Notes: generated by a model from the letters alone, not told the origin. Shown: positions 37,725 to 47,125, counted from the first letter of the stretch. The stretch: DNA of 64,000 nt from Lichenifustis flavocetrariae (GCF_026130545.1 NZ_JAMOIM010000012.1:62001-126000), one strand, 5' to 3'. Made by a program: numbers and translations.

Positions 37725-38627
37725 ATGGCCTCCCCCGATCCCATGCCCATCGGTGGCGCTCAAGCGCCTTTGTTCCGTTTCGCGCCGTCGCCGAACGGCT
37801 TCCTGCATCTCGGCCATGCCTATTCGGCCCTCATGAACGACCGGCTTGCCCGGGAACGGGGCGGCATGCTGCTGCTGCGCTTCGAGGACATCGACAGGGC
37901 ACGGTGCCGGCCGGATTACGAGGAGGCCGCGCTGGCCGATCTCGCCTGGCTCGGCGTCGCCTGGACCCCGCCGCCGACGCGCCAATCCGACCGCTTCCCA
38001 CTGTATCGTGCGGCGCTCCAACGGCTTGAAGCCGAGGGCCTGGTCTATCCCTGCTTCTGCACGCGAGGCGACATCGCCAAGGCGATTGACGGCAAACCCG
38101 GTTGGCCGCGGGACCCCGACGGCTCGCCGCTCTATCCCGGAACCTGCCGTCGCAGAACGCCCGCCGAACGCGACAATCTGGCGGCCCAGGGGGCTCCGGC
38201 CGGGCTCCGACTCGATCTCGCGCGCGCGCTCGACCGCCTGCCGCCCGGCCTCGACTGGGTCGAATATCGCGAGGGCGGGGCACCCATGGGGATCCCCGCC
38301 GAGCCAGCCCGCTGGGGCGACGCGCTGCTGGCCCGCAAGGACATCCCGACGAGCTATCATGTCTCGGTCGTGGTGGATGACGCGGCGCAAGGCGTCACCG
38401 ACGTGGTGCGCGGCGAGGATCTGTTGGCGGCAACGGGTCTGCATCGCGTCTTGCAGGTCCTCCTTGGGCTCCCGGCACCGGTCTATCATCACCATCGCCT
38501 GATCTGCGACGCATCGGGCGAAAAGCTCGCGAAAAGCCGGGCCGCGCCGACCCTGCGGGCGCGCCGCGCCACTGGGGAGAGCGCCTCCGATCTGCGGCGT
38601 GCCCTCGGGTTCGACCCCACTTGGTAA
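37725..38627 (+). CDS. gluQ: Glutamyl-Q tRNA(Asp) synthetase
   Basis: A ~300-residue truncated GluRS paralogue that attaches glutamate to the queuosine of tRNA(Asp). HIGH-like GFLHLGHAYSALMNDRLA, the RFEDIDRARCRPDYEEA segment, zinc-type VYPCFCTRGDI with TCRRRTP, VVRGEDLLAATGLHRVLQVL, and KMSKS-like SGEKLAKSR. It lacks the GluRS anticodon-binding domain, consistent with its length. ATG at 37725 is used; 37743 is the alternative. Confidence 0.94.
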   Translation: MASPDPMPIGGAQAPLFRFAPSPNGFLHLGHAYSALMNDRLARERGGMLLLRFEDIDRARCRPDYEEAALADLAWLGVAWTPPPTRQSDRFPLYRAALQRLEAEGLVYPCFCTRGDIAKAIDGKPGWPRDPDGSPLYPGTCRRRTPAERDNLAAQGAPAGLRLDLARALDRLPPGLDWVEYREGGAPMGIPAEPARWGDALLARKDIPTSYHVSVVVDDAAQGVTDVVRGEDLLAATGLHRVLQVLLGLPAPVYHHHRLICDASGEKLAKSRAAPTLRARRATGESASDLRRALGFDPTW

Positions 38628-38630
38628 GTG

Positions 38631-39296
38631 TCAGGCCTCTTCAGGCCAGGCGCGGAGCACGGCGTCGATGCTCGACACGCTGACCTGCTCGGGTAGACGG
38701 GGCAGCAGCGTGTCGAGGACGGCGCGGTGGCCCGCCTCCGACGAACTCGTGACCCCATCGACTGGCACGATCACCCGCAGGCCTCGGTCGACGGCGTCGA
38801 AGAGGCTCGCCAGGACGCAGACATCCGTTTCGACGCCCGTCAGCACCAGCGTGTCGATGCGATGCCGGGCGAGATGCGATTCGAACGCGGGCGATCCGAA
38901 GATCGAATAGGTCGGCTTCTCGAACATCATCTCGGCCGACGCGATTTCGGCCAGGGGCGCGACAAGATCGAGCAGGCCCGGCGCCAGCCTCTCGCCGGTG
39001 ACGCTCGACCAGCGCCGGTAATAGTCCACCCAGCGGCCCTGCGCGGCCTCGGCCTCGCGCGGCACCGTGAAGCAGGCGAACAGCGTCCGCGCCGGATGCG
39101 CCCGCGCCAGCCGCGTCACAGCCGGGACGATGCCCGACAGCGTCGGCGTGTGCCAGGCCGTCGGCTCGGCGAACAGCCGTTGCATATCGATCACGACGTG
39201 CAGGGTGTTGGACGACAGAGGCTCCAAGGTATGATTCTCCTGATTGATCCGTTGAAGCGGAATTGATCCAGGTTCGGAGCCTTGCATCCCACTCAA
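38631..39296 (-). CDS. Isochorismatase-like cysteine hydrolase
   Basis: A ~221-residue hydrolase with the catalytic triad visible: Asp in VVIDMQRLFAEP, Lys in FEKPTYSIFG and Cys in TGVETDVCVLASLFDAVDR. Family substrates include isochorismate, nicotinamide and various amides. The N-terminus is uncertain (TTG at 39296, ATG at 39287). Converges with gluQ with only 3 bases between. Confidence 0.88.
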   Translation of the reverse strand: MSGMQGSEPGSIPLQRINQENHTLEPLSSNTLHVVIDMQRLFAEPTAWHTPTLSGIVPAVTRLARAHPARTLFACFTVPREAEAAQGRWVDYYRRWSSVTGERLAPGLLDLVAPLAEIASAEMMFEKPTYSIFGSPAFESHLARHRIDTLVLTGVETDVCVLASLFDAVDRGLRVIVPVDGVTSSSEAGHRAVLDTLLPRLPEQVSVSSIDAVLRAWPEEA

Positions 39297-39651
39297 GTCA
39301 TGTCCTCAGTTTCAAGGTAACGAGGGTCAACCGGTCGCTGTCGGTCCACGCCAGACGGTCTGTAAACGCTGTGCTGTATCTGTAATCAGATCCCGCTGAG
39401 ATCGAAATGCTCTTACCTGCCGCCGCGTGACTGTTGCGGCCCATTCGCCAGCGCGCTATCATGTGACGTCGGAAAAGGCAGACTTGGTTTGGTAAGCCCA
39501 AGTCCTTTCGGTAACGAAAGCTCTGGTTTTTGGCCTCGCGCTGGAGATCCCCACGACGAACAAAGGACGTCCATGCGCGTCCGACTGTTCGTCCGTGCGG
39601 GTTTCAGTTTCGGGAAACGCTCCGGTCGAACATCGACATAGGAGCCTGACG
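39297..39651. other. 355-base gap upstream of the FAD monooxygenase
   Basis: The only frames here (e.g. 39298-39501 minus) read as low-complexity and lack a domain, so I call no gene. The right half contains two inverted repeats at 39481-39520 that could bind a regulator of the downstream monooxygenase, whose ribosome-binding site (AGGAG) lies at its right end. Confidence 0.5.
39481..39520. promoter_or_regulatory. Two adjacent inverted repeats, candidate operators
   Basis: GACTTGG (39481-39487) pairs with CCAAGTC (39498-39504) across ten bases; immediately after, CTTTCG (39505-39510) pairs with CGAAAG (39515-39520) across GTAA. Both lie about 130-170 bases before the monooxygenase start. They resemble repressor half-sites; no regulator gene is adjacent. 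Confidence 0.4.
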
Positions 39652-41172
39652 ATGCCTATCCCCACCGATCTTTACGATGTCCTCATCGCCGGCGCGGGTC
39701 CAGTCGGCCTGTTTCTCGCTTGCGAGTTGAAGGCGGCCGGTTGCTCGGTGCTGGTCCTCGAACAGGCGAGCGACCCGGACTCGCCGTTGAAGCGGGCGCC
39801 GTTCGGCGTGCGCGGCCTGTCCGTACCAACCATTGACACCTTCGACCGGCGCGGGCTGCTGGACGAGATCAGGGACCGTGTTGTCGGCCGCGACACACCC
39901 GGAACAGCGCACTGGATGAAGCAGCAGCGCCAGCCCGGCGGCCATTTCGCCGGGATCCAGTTCTTTCACGACCGGATCGACAGCGCGCGCTGGCCATATC
40001 GGCTCGCCAGTCCCATCAGCAACGTCGCCGTGGACATGGCGAGCATCGAAGCCGTCTTGACGGCCCGTGCGAACGCTTCTGGTGTAAAAATCCTGCGTGG
40101 CAGCGCAGTCGAAGGTTTCGAGCAGTCGGACAAGGTTATCATCGTTCGAGCAGGCCAAGAGACGTTCCGAGGCCGCTGGCTCGTCGGCTGCGATGGCGCG
40201 CGCAGCGTCATCCGCAAGGCGGCAGGTATCGGCTTCACCGGTACCGACCCCGAGTTCACCGGCTATTCGGCCCAGGTCGAGTTGGCCGCCCCGGACATGC
40301 TCAAGCCCGGGCGGCACTACACGGCGGAGGGCATGTACATTTTTTCGCCGCCTGGCACGATTGGGATAGCCGACTTCGATGGCGGCGCCTTCCATCGATC
40401 TGCTCCGCTCACACGCGAGCATATCGCGACAGTGCTGCGCAAGATCTCTGGGATCGACGTCATTGTGACCGAGCTCGAAGTCGCGACCACTTGGACCGAT
40501 CGCGCCTTCCAGGCCACTGAGTACCGCAAAGGCCGGGTGCTGCTGGCCGGTGACGCGGCGCACATCCATTCGCCGCTGGGTGGGCAGGGGCTCAATCTGG
40601 GGCTCGGCGATGCAATGAATCTAGGCTGGAAGCTTGCAGCCACGATCCGTGGTGACGCGCCGGTCGGTCTGCTCGACAGCTATGAGTGCGAACGGCATCC
40701 GGTCGGTGCGCGCGTTCTCGACTGGTCGCGTGCCCAGGTCGCGCTCATGCGGCCGAGCCGAAGCTCGCGCGCACTCGGAGCCATCATCCGTGACCTTATC
40801 GAGACGCGCGACGGCGCAACCTACTTCGCCGAGCGCGTCTGGGGCGTCTCGCTCCGGTACGATCTCGGTGGCGTTCATCCCTTGGTGGGGTGCAGTGCTC
40901 CGGATTTCACGTTGAGCGACGGGCGGAGGGTTGGCAGCCTCATGCGCGACGGCAAAGGCTTGCTCCTGGACTTCAATCCCTCTCTCCCGTCGCTTGGGGC
41001 TCTCGCGAACCCACGGTCTGCGAGGATCACCTATGTCGCGGGGGACTCCCAGGACCGGCTAGGCTTACGCGCCGTGTTGGTGCGGCCCGACGGGATCGTC
41101 GCTTGGGCAAGCGACGCCGCTCCAGACAATGCGACCCTCAGCCAAGCTGTGACGCAATGGTTCGGCGAATGA
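39652..41172 (+). CDS. FAD-dependent aromatic-ring monooxygenase (PheA/TfdB-like)
   Basis: A 506-residue flavoprotein hydroxylase. FAD-binding GxGxxG (LIAGAGPVGLFLACELKAAG), DG motif (LVGCDGARSVIRKAAGIGFT), GD motif (VLLAGDAAHIHSPLGGQGLN, then LGLGDAMNLGWKLAATI). The C-terminal ~90 residues look like the thioredoxin-like domain found in phenol/TfdB-type and resorcinol hydroxylases (SAPDFTLSDGRRVGSLMRDG). ATG at 39652 with AGGAG upstream; a longer frame to 39595 is not family-like. Substrate is likely a phenolic compound but is not provable here. Confidence 0.9.
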   Translation: MPIPTDLYDVLIAGAGPVGLFLACELKAAGCSVLVLEQASDPDSPLKRAPFGVRGLSVPTIDTFDRRGLLDEIRDRVVGRDTPGTAHWMKQQRQPGGHFAGIQFFHDRIDSARWPYRLASPISNVAVDMASIEAVLTARANASGVKILRGSAVEGFEQSDKVIIVRAGQETFRGRWLVGCDGARSVIRKAAGIGFTGTDPEFTGYSAQVELAAPDMLKPGRHYTAEGMYIFSPPGTIGIADFDGGAFHRSAPLTREHIATVLRKISGIDVIVTELEVATTWTDRAFQATEYRKGRVLLAGDAAHIHSPLGGQGLNLGLGDAMNLGWKLAATIRGDAPVGLLDSYECERHPVGARVLDWSRAQVALMRPSRSSRALGAIIRDLIETRDGATYFAERVWGVSLRYDLGGVHPLVGCSAPDFTLSDGRRVGSLMRDGKGLLLDFNPSLPSLGALANPRSARITYVAGDSQDRLGLRAVLVRPDGIVAWASDAAPDNATLSQAVTQWFGE

Positions 41173-41383
41173 TCGGGAGCAGGTGAACCCGCTTCTGCGA
41201 TGTCGGCTTCGAGGCAGTCTCCGCCCGAAGCCAACCGTCCTAAAACCACCCATTCACGACCCATGCACACCTCAAACCGCGACATCACCCTCGTTCGGTC
41301 ACGGTTGAGCCGACCGCGGGAAGCCCCTATGGTCAAACTGCAGCTTGACAGCTGCGCAGCAAGCCGTTTGTCTTGCGAAGTTG

Positions 41384-41395
41384 TTTGTACACAAA
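41384..41395. promoter_or_regulatory. Perfect 12-base palindrome, possible GntR/FCD operator
   Basis: TTTGT-AC-ACAAA lies 28 bases before the start of the binding-protein gene. TGTnnACA centres with A/T flanks are typical of GntR-family operators. No regulator gene is adjacent. A weak TTGACA-like -35 lies at about 41345. Confidence 0.4.
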
Positions 41396-41423
41396 TGATC
41401 TCTGCTTTTTGAGGAGCGGAACC

Positions 41424-42503
41424 ATGGTTGTCCGTCTGGATCGTCGCCAGTTCACGCAAACCATGGGAGCGGGCCTCGCGGCGACCGCCTGGGGCCTCGG
41501 CCCGGTCCGGGCGGCCGACAAAACCATCACCGTGCTGAACTGGCAGGGCTACGGCACCGACGAGAAATTCGCAGTCAAGAAATTCCAGGAGATGACCGGC
41601 TACGAGGTCAAGCACGATTATTACAACGCCGAGCCCGAGATGCTGACGAAGCTCCGGACCAATCCCGGCGCCTATGACGTGGCGATCCTCAACACGGCAC
41701 GTGACTCGCAGGCCCAGGCCGAGAACCTGATCGACGCCATCGATCTCACCAAGGTTCCGAACGCCGCTGGCCTCGCCGACACGTTCAAGACCCATCCCAA
41801 TATCACGATCGACGGAAAGACCTACGGCGTACCGTGGGTCTGGGGCATGAACGCGCTCGCGGTGCGACGGGACAAGGTGACCGGCGTCGACAGCTACAAC
41901 GTCTTCACCGATCCCGCCTATGTGGGCCGGTGTGCGCTCTTCGACGACGCGGTCACGGGGATCGCGATGGCGGCCCTGCTGACCGGGCAGAACATCAATA
42001 ACCCCGCCGACATGAAGAAGATCGGCGACACGCTGAAGACCTTCAAGAAGAACGTCAAGCTGCTCTGGTCGAGCGAGGACGAGTGGAACAAGGCTTTTGG
42101 GGGCGGCGCCTTCGATATATCGGTCTACTGGTCCGGGGCCGTGGCCCGCTCGCAGAAACTGCACAACCTTGCCGTGGATTTCCTGATCCCGAAGGAAGGC
42201 GCCATCGGCTGGCTCGACAATCTCTGCCTACCCGCCACCAGCACCAAGAAGGAGCAGGGCCTCGCCTTCATCAACTATATGATCGATCCGAAATTCTATG
42301 TGGACTGGGTCACGGGCTCCGGGGCGCCGGCCTCGGCCAACAGCGCCGCCATGAACGAATTGCCGGCGACGGATCTCAACCGCCAGATCCACAAGCCCGA
42401 GTATCTGTCGAAGATCCAGTTCATGGGCACCCTGCCCGACGATCGGCGACAGGCCTATAACGACCTTTGGGAAGAGGTGAAGGCCTACTACGCGCATAGC
42501 TGA
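41424..42503 (+). CDS. ABC transporter binding protein, spermidine/putrescine (PotD) type, Tat-exported
   Basis: A 359-residue secreted binding protein. The N-terminus has a twin-arginine-like signal (DRRQFTQTMGAGLAATAWG, ending PVRAADK). Mature part: TVLNWQGYGTDEKFAVKKFQ, KLRTNPGAYDVAILNTARDS, YGVPWVWGMNALAVRRDKV and a VYWSGAVARSQKL-type hinge, all as in PotD/PotF-family proteins. ATG at 41424 with GAGGAG 6 bases before. First gene of a four-gene importer. Ligand cannot be fixed: polyamines, or, given the glycosidase at the end, a glycoside-related compound. Confidence 0.9.
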   Translation: MVVRLDRRQFTQTMGAGLAATAWGLGPVRAADKTITVLNWQGYGTDEKFAVKKFQEMTGYEVKHDYYNAEPEMLTKLRTNPGAYDVAILNTARDSQAQAENLIDAIDLTKVPNAAGLADTFKTHPNITIDGKTYGVPWVWGMNALAVRRDKVTGVDSYNVFTDPAYVGRCALFDDAVTGIAMAALLTGQNINNPADMKKIGDTLKTFKKNVKLLWSSEDEWNKAFGGGAFDISVYWSGAVARSQKLHNLAVDFLIPKEGAIGWLDNLCLPATSTKKEQGLAFINYMIDPKFYVDWVTGSGAPASANSAAMNELPATDLNRQIHKPEYLSKIQFMGTLPDDRRQAYNDLWEEVKAYYAHS

Positions 42504-42531
42504 GCGAGGCGCACGGCGGCAGGACGTGGGC

Positions 42532-43425
42532 ATGGCCGACACCGCGACCGGCGCGACCCTGCCGCAACCCTCGCGGGGCGGCTGGCGCATCCTGGCCCTG
42601 CTGGCGCCGGCCTATGGCTGGCTGCTCCTGACGGTATTCCTGCCGCTCTGCGCGATGCTGGTCTTCAGCTTCTTGAAGACGACACCCTTCGGCAGCCGCC
42701 AGCCGCTCGTCTTCACGTTCAAGAACTACCTCGCCTTCGTGGATCGGCCGTATCTCGTCAACGTCGCCTGGACGTCGCTCCAGCTCGGGCTCTGGACGAC
42801 GGGCCTGTGTGCCGCGCTCGGCCTGCCGGCCGCGATCGCCCTGGCCCGCGCCACACGCGGCCGGACCCGACAGGTCCTGTTCCTGCTGACCATCCTGCCA
42901 TTTTGGACCAATGGTCTCGTCCGCGTCTTTTCCTGGACCATGCTGCTGCGCGAAGGCGGCCTGCTCGACCAGGCCGTTCACCTGGTGTGGCCGGGCGCCG
43001 GATCCTTGTCGCTGCTGTATAGTTTTCCGGCCGTCGTGATCGGCCTCGTGCACGCCTATCTGCCCTACATGATTCTCACCTGCTACCTGTCGGTGGTCGG
43101 CATCGAGGACGGGCTGATCGATGCCGCGCGCAGCCTCGGGGCCCGCACGCCGGCGGTCTTCACGACCGTGATCCTGCCCCTCTGCCTGCCGGGCCTGGTC
43201 TCAGGCGCGATCCTCATCTTCGTGCCGGTGATCGGCGCCTTCATGGAACCGCGCATCCTGGGCGGCCGCATCGGCGTCACGATGGGGACCGTGATCGAGG
43301 ACCAGTTCACCAGCGCCTACAATTGGCCGCTCGGGGCCGCCCTGTCCTTCACGATGCTGGCAGCCGTGCTGGTGATCTTCGCCGCCTTCTCGGGCGTGCT
43401 GCGCAAACGGCTTGCCGTCGCATGA
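42532..43425 (+). CDS. ABC transporter permease, PotB-like
   Basis: A 297-residue membrane subunit with about six helices; MLVFSFLKTTPFGSRQPLVF and the EAA-type loop DGLIDAARSLGARTPAVFTT lie as in PotB. Preferred start is ATG 42532 (AGGACG upstream) rather than GTG 42526. The next permease overlaps its stop (ATGA). Confidence 0.92.
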   Translation: MADTATGATLPQPSRGGWRILALLAPAYGWLLLTVFLPLCAMLVFSFLKTTPFGSRQPLVFTFKNYLAFVDRPYLVNVAWTSLQLGLWTTGLCAALGLPAAIALARATRGRTRQVLFLLTILPFWTNGLVRVFSWTMLLREGGLLDQAVHLVWPGAGSLSLLYSFPAVVIGLVHAYLPYMILTCYLSVVGIEDGLIDAARSLGARTPAVFTTVILPLCLPGLVSGAILIFVPVIGAFMEPRILGGRIGVTMGTVIEDQFTSAYNWPLGAALSFTMLAAVLVIFAAFSGVLRKRLAVA

Positions 43426-44201
43426 TCCCTCTCGGCCGCCTGACGCTCGCGCTGATCCTGGTGTTTCTCTATGCGCCGGTCGTCGTCATGATCGTCATGG
43501 CGTTCAACGAGTCCGATCTCTATGCGCTGCCGCTGCAGCCTTCGCTCAAATGGTTCACGGCGCTGGCCGGCAACGAGAAGCTGATCGACGCGAGCCGCAA
43601 CAGCGTGCTGATCGCGGTGATAACGGCCGTGCTCGGGACGGCGATCGGCACACTGGCGGCCTTGGCGCTGGCGCGCCACGCGTTCCGGGGTCGCTCAGTG
43701 CTTCAGCTCCTGTTGCTGCCGCCGATCGCCATCCCGTGGTTGATCACCGGCACGGCCATGCTGGTCTTCTTCTATTGGACCGGCATCGGCCGGGGGCTGC
43801 ATGCCATGATCCTCGGCCATGTGGCACTCGCCATTCCCTATGTGGTGCTGGTGGTCGGCACGGGGCTGCAGGGCCTGCGGTCCGATCTCGAAGAAGCCGC
43901 CATGAGCCTCGGCTCGACGCCGGTCCATGCCTTCTTCGCCATCACGCTGCCGCTGCTCGCCCCGAGCCTCATCGCCGCCGCGCTTTTCGCCTTCGCGGTC
44001 TCGCTCGACCAGTTCGTCGTCTCCTACTTTCTGGCGACGCCGGGCGTGTCGACGCTGCCGGTCGAGATCTACACCTCGATCCGCAAGGGCTTCACGCCGG
44101 AGATCAATGCCGTCTCGACACTGCTGCTGGGCGCCTCCGTGATGCTGTTCCTGGTCTTCGCGGTGCTGACCCGCATGGGAGAAGCCGATGAGCGGCGTTG
44201 A
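43422..44201 (+). CDS. ABC transporter permease, PotC-like
   Basis: A 259-residue second permease: RLTLALILVFLYAPVVVMIV, then VMAFNESDLYALPLQPSLKWF and the EAA loop SDLEEAAMSLGSTPVHAFFA, as in PotC. Starts with ATG at 43422 overlapping PotB-like by 4 bases, ends 14 bases inside the ATPase gene. Translational coupling throughout the operon. Confidence 0.92.
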   Translation: MIPLGRLTLALILVFLYAPVVVMIVMAFNESDLYALPLQPSLKWFTALAGNEKLIDASRNSVLIAVITAVLGTAIGTLAALALARHAFRGRSVLQLLLLPPIAIPWLITGTAMLVFFYWTGIGRGLHAMILGHVALAIPYVVLVVGTGLQGLRSDLEEAAMSLGSTPVHAFFAITLPLLAPSLIAAALFAFAVSLDQFVVSYFLATPGVSTLPVEIYTSIRKGFTPEINAVSTLLLGASVMLFLVFAVLTRMGEADERR

Positions 44202-45240
44202 AGTCCGGGCCGTCAGCAAGCGCTACGGGGCGGCCTCCGTGCTCGACGCCGTCGACGCGCGCTTCCCCGAAGGCCGTTTCACCAGCCTGCTCGGCCCCTC
44301 GGGATCGGGCAAGACCACGCTGCTGCGGATCATCGGCGGCTTCGTGGCCCCCGATGGCGGACGCGTGGTGATCGGCGGCGCCGATGTCACGGCGGTCCCC
44401 CTGTGGAAGCGGCGCATCGGCATGGTATTCCAGTCCTACGCGCTGTTTCCCCATATGACGGTCGCCCAGAATGTCGCCTATGGGCTCAATCGACGTGGCA
44501 TCCGGGGCGCCGCCGCGCGGGCCGAGGTGGGTCGCGCGCTCGAACTGGTGCATCTGACCGGCTTCGATGCGCGGCGGCCGAAGCAGCTCTCCGGCGGCCA
44601 GCAGCAGCGCGTGGCGCTCGCCCGGGCCATCGTGACGAAGCCCCGCGTGCTGCTACTCGATGAGCCGCTCTCAGCCCTCGACCGCCGGCTGCGCCAGAAT
44701 ATGCAGATCGAACTGAAGCGCATCCAGCGCGAAAGCGGGCTGACCACGATCTTCGTGACGCATGATCAGGAGGAAGCCCTCACGCTCTCGGACACGGTCG
44801 CGATCCTCGACCGGGGCCGCATCGTGCAGGAGGGCGCACCGGCCGACATCTACGAGCATCCCCGCACGAGTTTCGCGGCGGCCTTCCTGGGCGATGCCAA
44901 CTTCTTCCGCGGCACGGTGCGGGGCGAGGCGATCGACACGCCCGCCGGGCCGATCCGCATCGCAGGCGCTCTTCCGGCCCCCGGCACGGCCGTGACCGTC
45001 GCGGTGCGGCCCGAGAAGATGACGTTGCTGTCGGCAGGGCCCGACCCGGCCGGGAATGTCATCGACGCCACCTTGCGCGAAATCATCTATGCCGGAGCCG
45101 TGTCGACCTTTCTGCTCACCGGTTCGGATGGTGCCGAGATCAAGGTCTTGAGCCAGAACCGGGATCTCGCCGGCCCGGCGCCCGGCGCCCGTGTCCGGCT
45201 CGCCTGGGCTCCGGCCCACACGGTTCTGCTCGCCGATTGA
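44188..45240 (+). CDS. ABC transporter ATP-binding protein, PotA-like
   Basis: A 350-residue ATPase: Walker A (LLGPSGSGKTTLLRIIGGFV), signature (LSGGQQQRVALARAI), Walker B (RVLLLDEPLSALDRRLRQNM) and H-loop (FVTHDQEEALTLSD). The C-terminal TOBE regulatory domain (about 240-350) is present, as in PotA/MalK-type importers. Start at ATG 44188. Followed after 28 bases by the glycosidase gene. Confidence 0.95.
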   Translation: MSGVEVRAVSKRYGAASVLDAVDARFPEGRFTSLLGPSGSGKTTLLRIIGGFVAPDGGRVVIGGADVTAVPLWKRRIGMVFQSYALFPHMTVAQNVAYGLNRRGIRGAAARAEVGRALELVHLTGFDARRPKQLSGGQQQRVALARAIVTKPRVLLLDEPLSALDRRLRQNMQIELKRIQRESGLTTIFVTHDQEEALTLSDTVAILDRGRIVQEGAPADIYEHPRTSFAAAFLGDANFFRGTVRGEAIDTPAGPIRIAGALPAPGTAVTVAVRPEKMTLLSAGPDPAGNVIDATLREIIYAGAVSTFLLTGSDGAEIKVLSQNRDLAGPAPGARVRLAWAPAHTVLLAD

Positions 45241-45268
45241 TCGGTCGCGCTGTTGTCACGGATGTCCG

Positions 45269-47125
45269 ATGCTTCGCCACGCCACCATTCCCCCGAACCG
45301 TGCCTGGTACACGTGGTCGAGCCGGCCCGCCGAAATGGTGTTCCTGCCCCTCGGTGTCCGGCTCACGCCGCTCGCCTATGCGGGCAGCACCGGCAAGGCC
45401 ACGCTCTACCCGCCTGGCGACGGCGTCGTGTTCGGTCGGCACGATCTCGAGGCGCGCGATGTCGGGTTGACGCTGACCCACGCCGGCACCACCCTCGATT
45501 GGCGCTTCACCAAGGCCGACCCCTTCGCCATCGCGGGCCGCTGGCGGGCCGACAAGCTCGGCGAATGGGGCCTGCGCTTCTGGGTCAACCTCTGCCTGTC
45601 TGCCGAAGACGGCAGCCCCGTGTGCTGGGACCAGACGGAGGGCGCGGCGCTCGTCAAAGTGGGCCACCGTTTCGTGGCACTCGTCTCCGCCGAGCCACCC
45701 GTGCAAGTGACCGGGCACCCGACCATCGAGGCCGTCGCGGCCCATTATGAACAGCACGGCTACTTCCACCTCGGCGCGCGGGCCACACAGGCACCCGCGC
45801 TGGCGCTCCGCTTCAACCTGGAGATGAGCCGCGGCAACCGTTTCGCGGCCGCCGTGGCCGACCGGGCCGACATTGCCGTCGCCCGGGCCAAAGCGCTGCT
45901 CGCGGCGCCCGAGCCGCCGCCGACCCCGCCCGCCCAGGAGGGTCCCTTCGCGGGCGCGCTCGACGCCGTGCGGGACGTGATGGCCTGGAACACGGTCTGG
46001 GACGAGATCAATGCCCGTCCCTACACGTCGATCAGCCGCAACTGGAACCAGGCCAAATTCGGCGGCTTCGGGGTCTGGCTGAACGACCAACTCTTCGCGG
46101 CCCTGATGACCAGCCTCTTCGATGCCGAGGTCGCCCGCGAAAACCTCATGGCCGTGCTGGCGAGCGCGACCCCGCAGGGCAATTTCGCCTGTCTGGTGAC
46201 CGCCAACGACGCCTGGGTCGACCGCACCCAATTGCCGATCGCCTCCTTCATCACCTGGGCGATCTACCGGCAGACCGGATCGAAGCCCATTCTGCAGCTC
46301 ATGCGCGACAGCCTGGAGCGCAACCACGCCTGGTGGTGGGCGAACCGCGACCCTAAGGGCCGCGGCCTCGTGTCCTACGGCACGTCGGACGTCGGGGAAG
46401 GCCTATATAAGGGGACGTCTTTCGGCGCCCGCAATGAATCGTCGATGGACAATGCGCCGATCCACGACGAGGCGCGCTACGATCCGGAGACCCGCACGCT
46501 CGACTGCATGGATGTCGGCCTGAACAGCCTGCTGGCGCTCGACGCGGAGATGCTAGGCAAGATCACCGAAGAGCTTGGCAATCCGGACGCTTCTCGCCGC
46601 TATGCTGAGCGCGCAACGCAGCATTGCGAAAGAATTCGATCGGTGTTGTGGGACGAGACGCGGCAGATCTTCGCCAATCGCCTCTGGTCCGGCGCTTTCG
46701 TGCGCAGCCTGGGGCCAACCAGTTTCTTTCCCATGGCGGCGGGCGCGGCAACGCCGGCTCAGGTCGACGCCCTTCTGAAGCATCTCACAGATCCCACGAC
46801 GTTTGGCGGTCCCTATGTCATCCCAGGCGTCACGAGGGACAATCCGGCCTTTGCGGACAACACCTACTGGCGCGGCCGCATCTGGCCGCCGCTGAATTTT
46901 TGGGTCTGGCGCGGCTTGCTGCGGGCTGGGCATCAGGCGGAAGCCGACGACTTGGCGGCCCGAAGCTTCGCCCTGTTCCAGCGCGCGTGGACCCAGAGGC
47001 TCTGTCCGGAGAACTACAATGCCGACAGCGGTGAGGCGCTCGATCAGCCGGACACGGATGGATTCTATGGCTGGGGCTCGCTTCTGCCCTTCATGATGAC
47101 GGACGCCGGCACTCGACTGCCATAA
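45269..47125 (+). CDS. GH63-like (alpha/alpha)6-barrel glycosidase
   Basis: A 618-residue enzyme. N-terminal beta-sandwich (MLRHATIPPNRAWYTWSSRP, then VVFGRHDLEARDVGLTLTH) precedes an alpha/alpha barrel resembling GH63 (glucosidase I, mannosylglycerate/glucosylglycerate hydrolases): WVDRTQLPIASFITWAIYRQ, ESSMDNAPIHDE (a likely catalytic acid region), CMDVGLNSLLALDAEMLGKI, and YWRGRIWPPLNFWVWRGLL. No signal peptide is visible, so it acts on an imported substrate. Its place directly after the ATPase, in the same direction, suggests the operon imports a glycoside that is cut in the cytoplasm; this link is inference. Exact specificity unknown. Confidence 0.82.
   Translation: MLRHATIPPNRAWYTWSSRPAEMVFLPLGVRLTPLAYAGSTGKATLYPPGDGVVFGRHDLEARDVGLTLTHAGTTLDWRFTKADPFAIAGRWRADKLGEWGLRFWVNLCLSAEDGSPVCWDQTEGAALVKVGHRFVALVSAEPPVQVTGHPTIEAVAAHYEQHGYFHLGARATQAPALALRFNLEMSRGNRFAAAVADRADIAVARAKALLAAPEPPPTPPAQEGPFAGALDAVRDVMAWNTVWDEINARPYTSISRNWNQAKFGGFGVWLNDQLFAALMTSLFDAEVARENLMAVLASATPQGNFACLVTANDAWVDRTQLPIASFITWAIYRQTGSKPILQLMRDSLERNHAWWWANRDPKGRGLVSYGTSDVGEGLYKGTSFGARNESSMDNAPIHDEARYDPETRTLDCMDVGLNSLLALDAEMLGKITEELGNPDASRRYAERATQHCERIRSVLWDETRQIFANRLWSGAFVRSLGPTSFFPMAAGAATPAQVDALLKHLTDPTTFGGPYVIPGVTRDNPAFADNTYWRGRIWPPLNFWVWRGLLRAGHQAEADDLAARSFALFQRAWTQRLCPENYNADSGEALDQPDTDGFYGWGSLLPFMMTDAGTRLP

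Noticed and set aside
39298-39501. 67-residue minus-strand frame before the monooxygenase
   Set aside because: No ribosome-binding site or domain, and it overlaps probable operator sequence.
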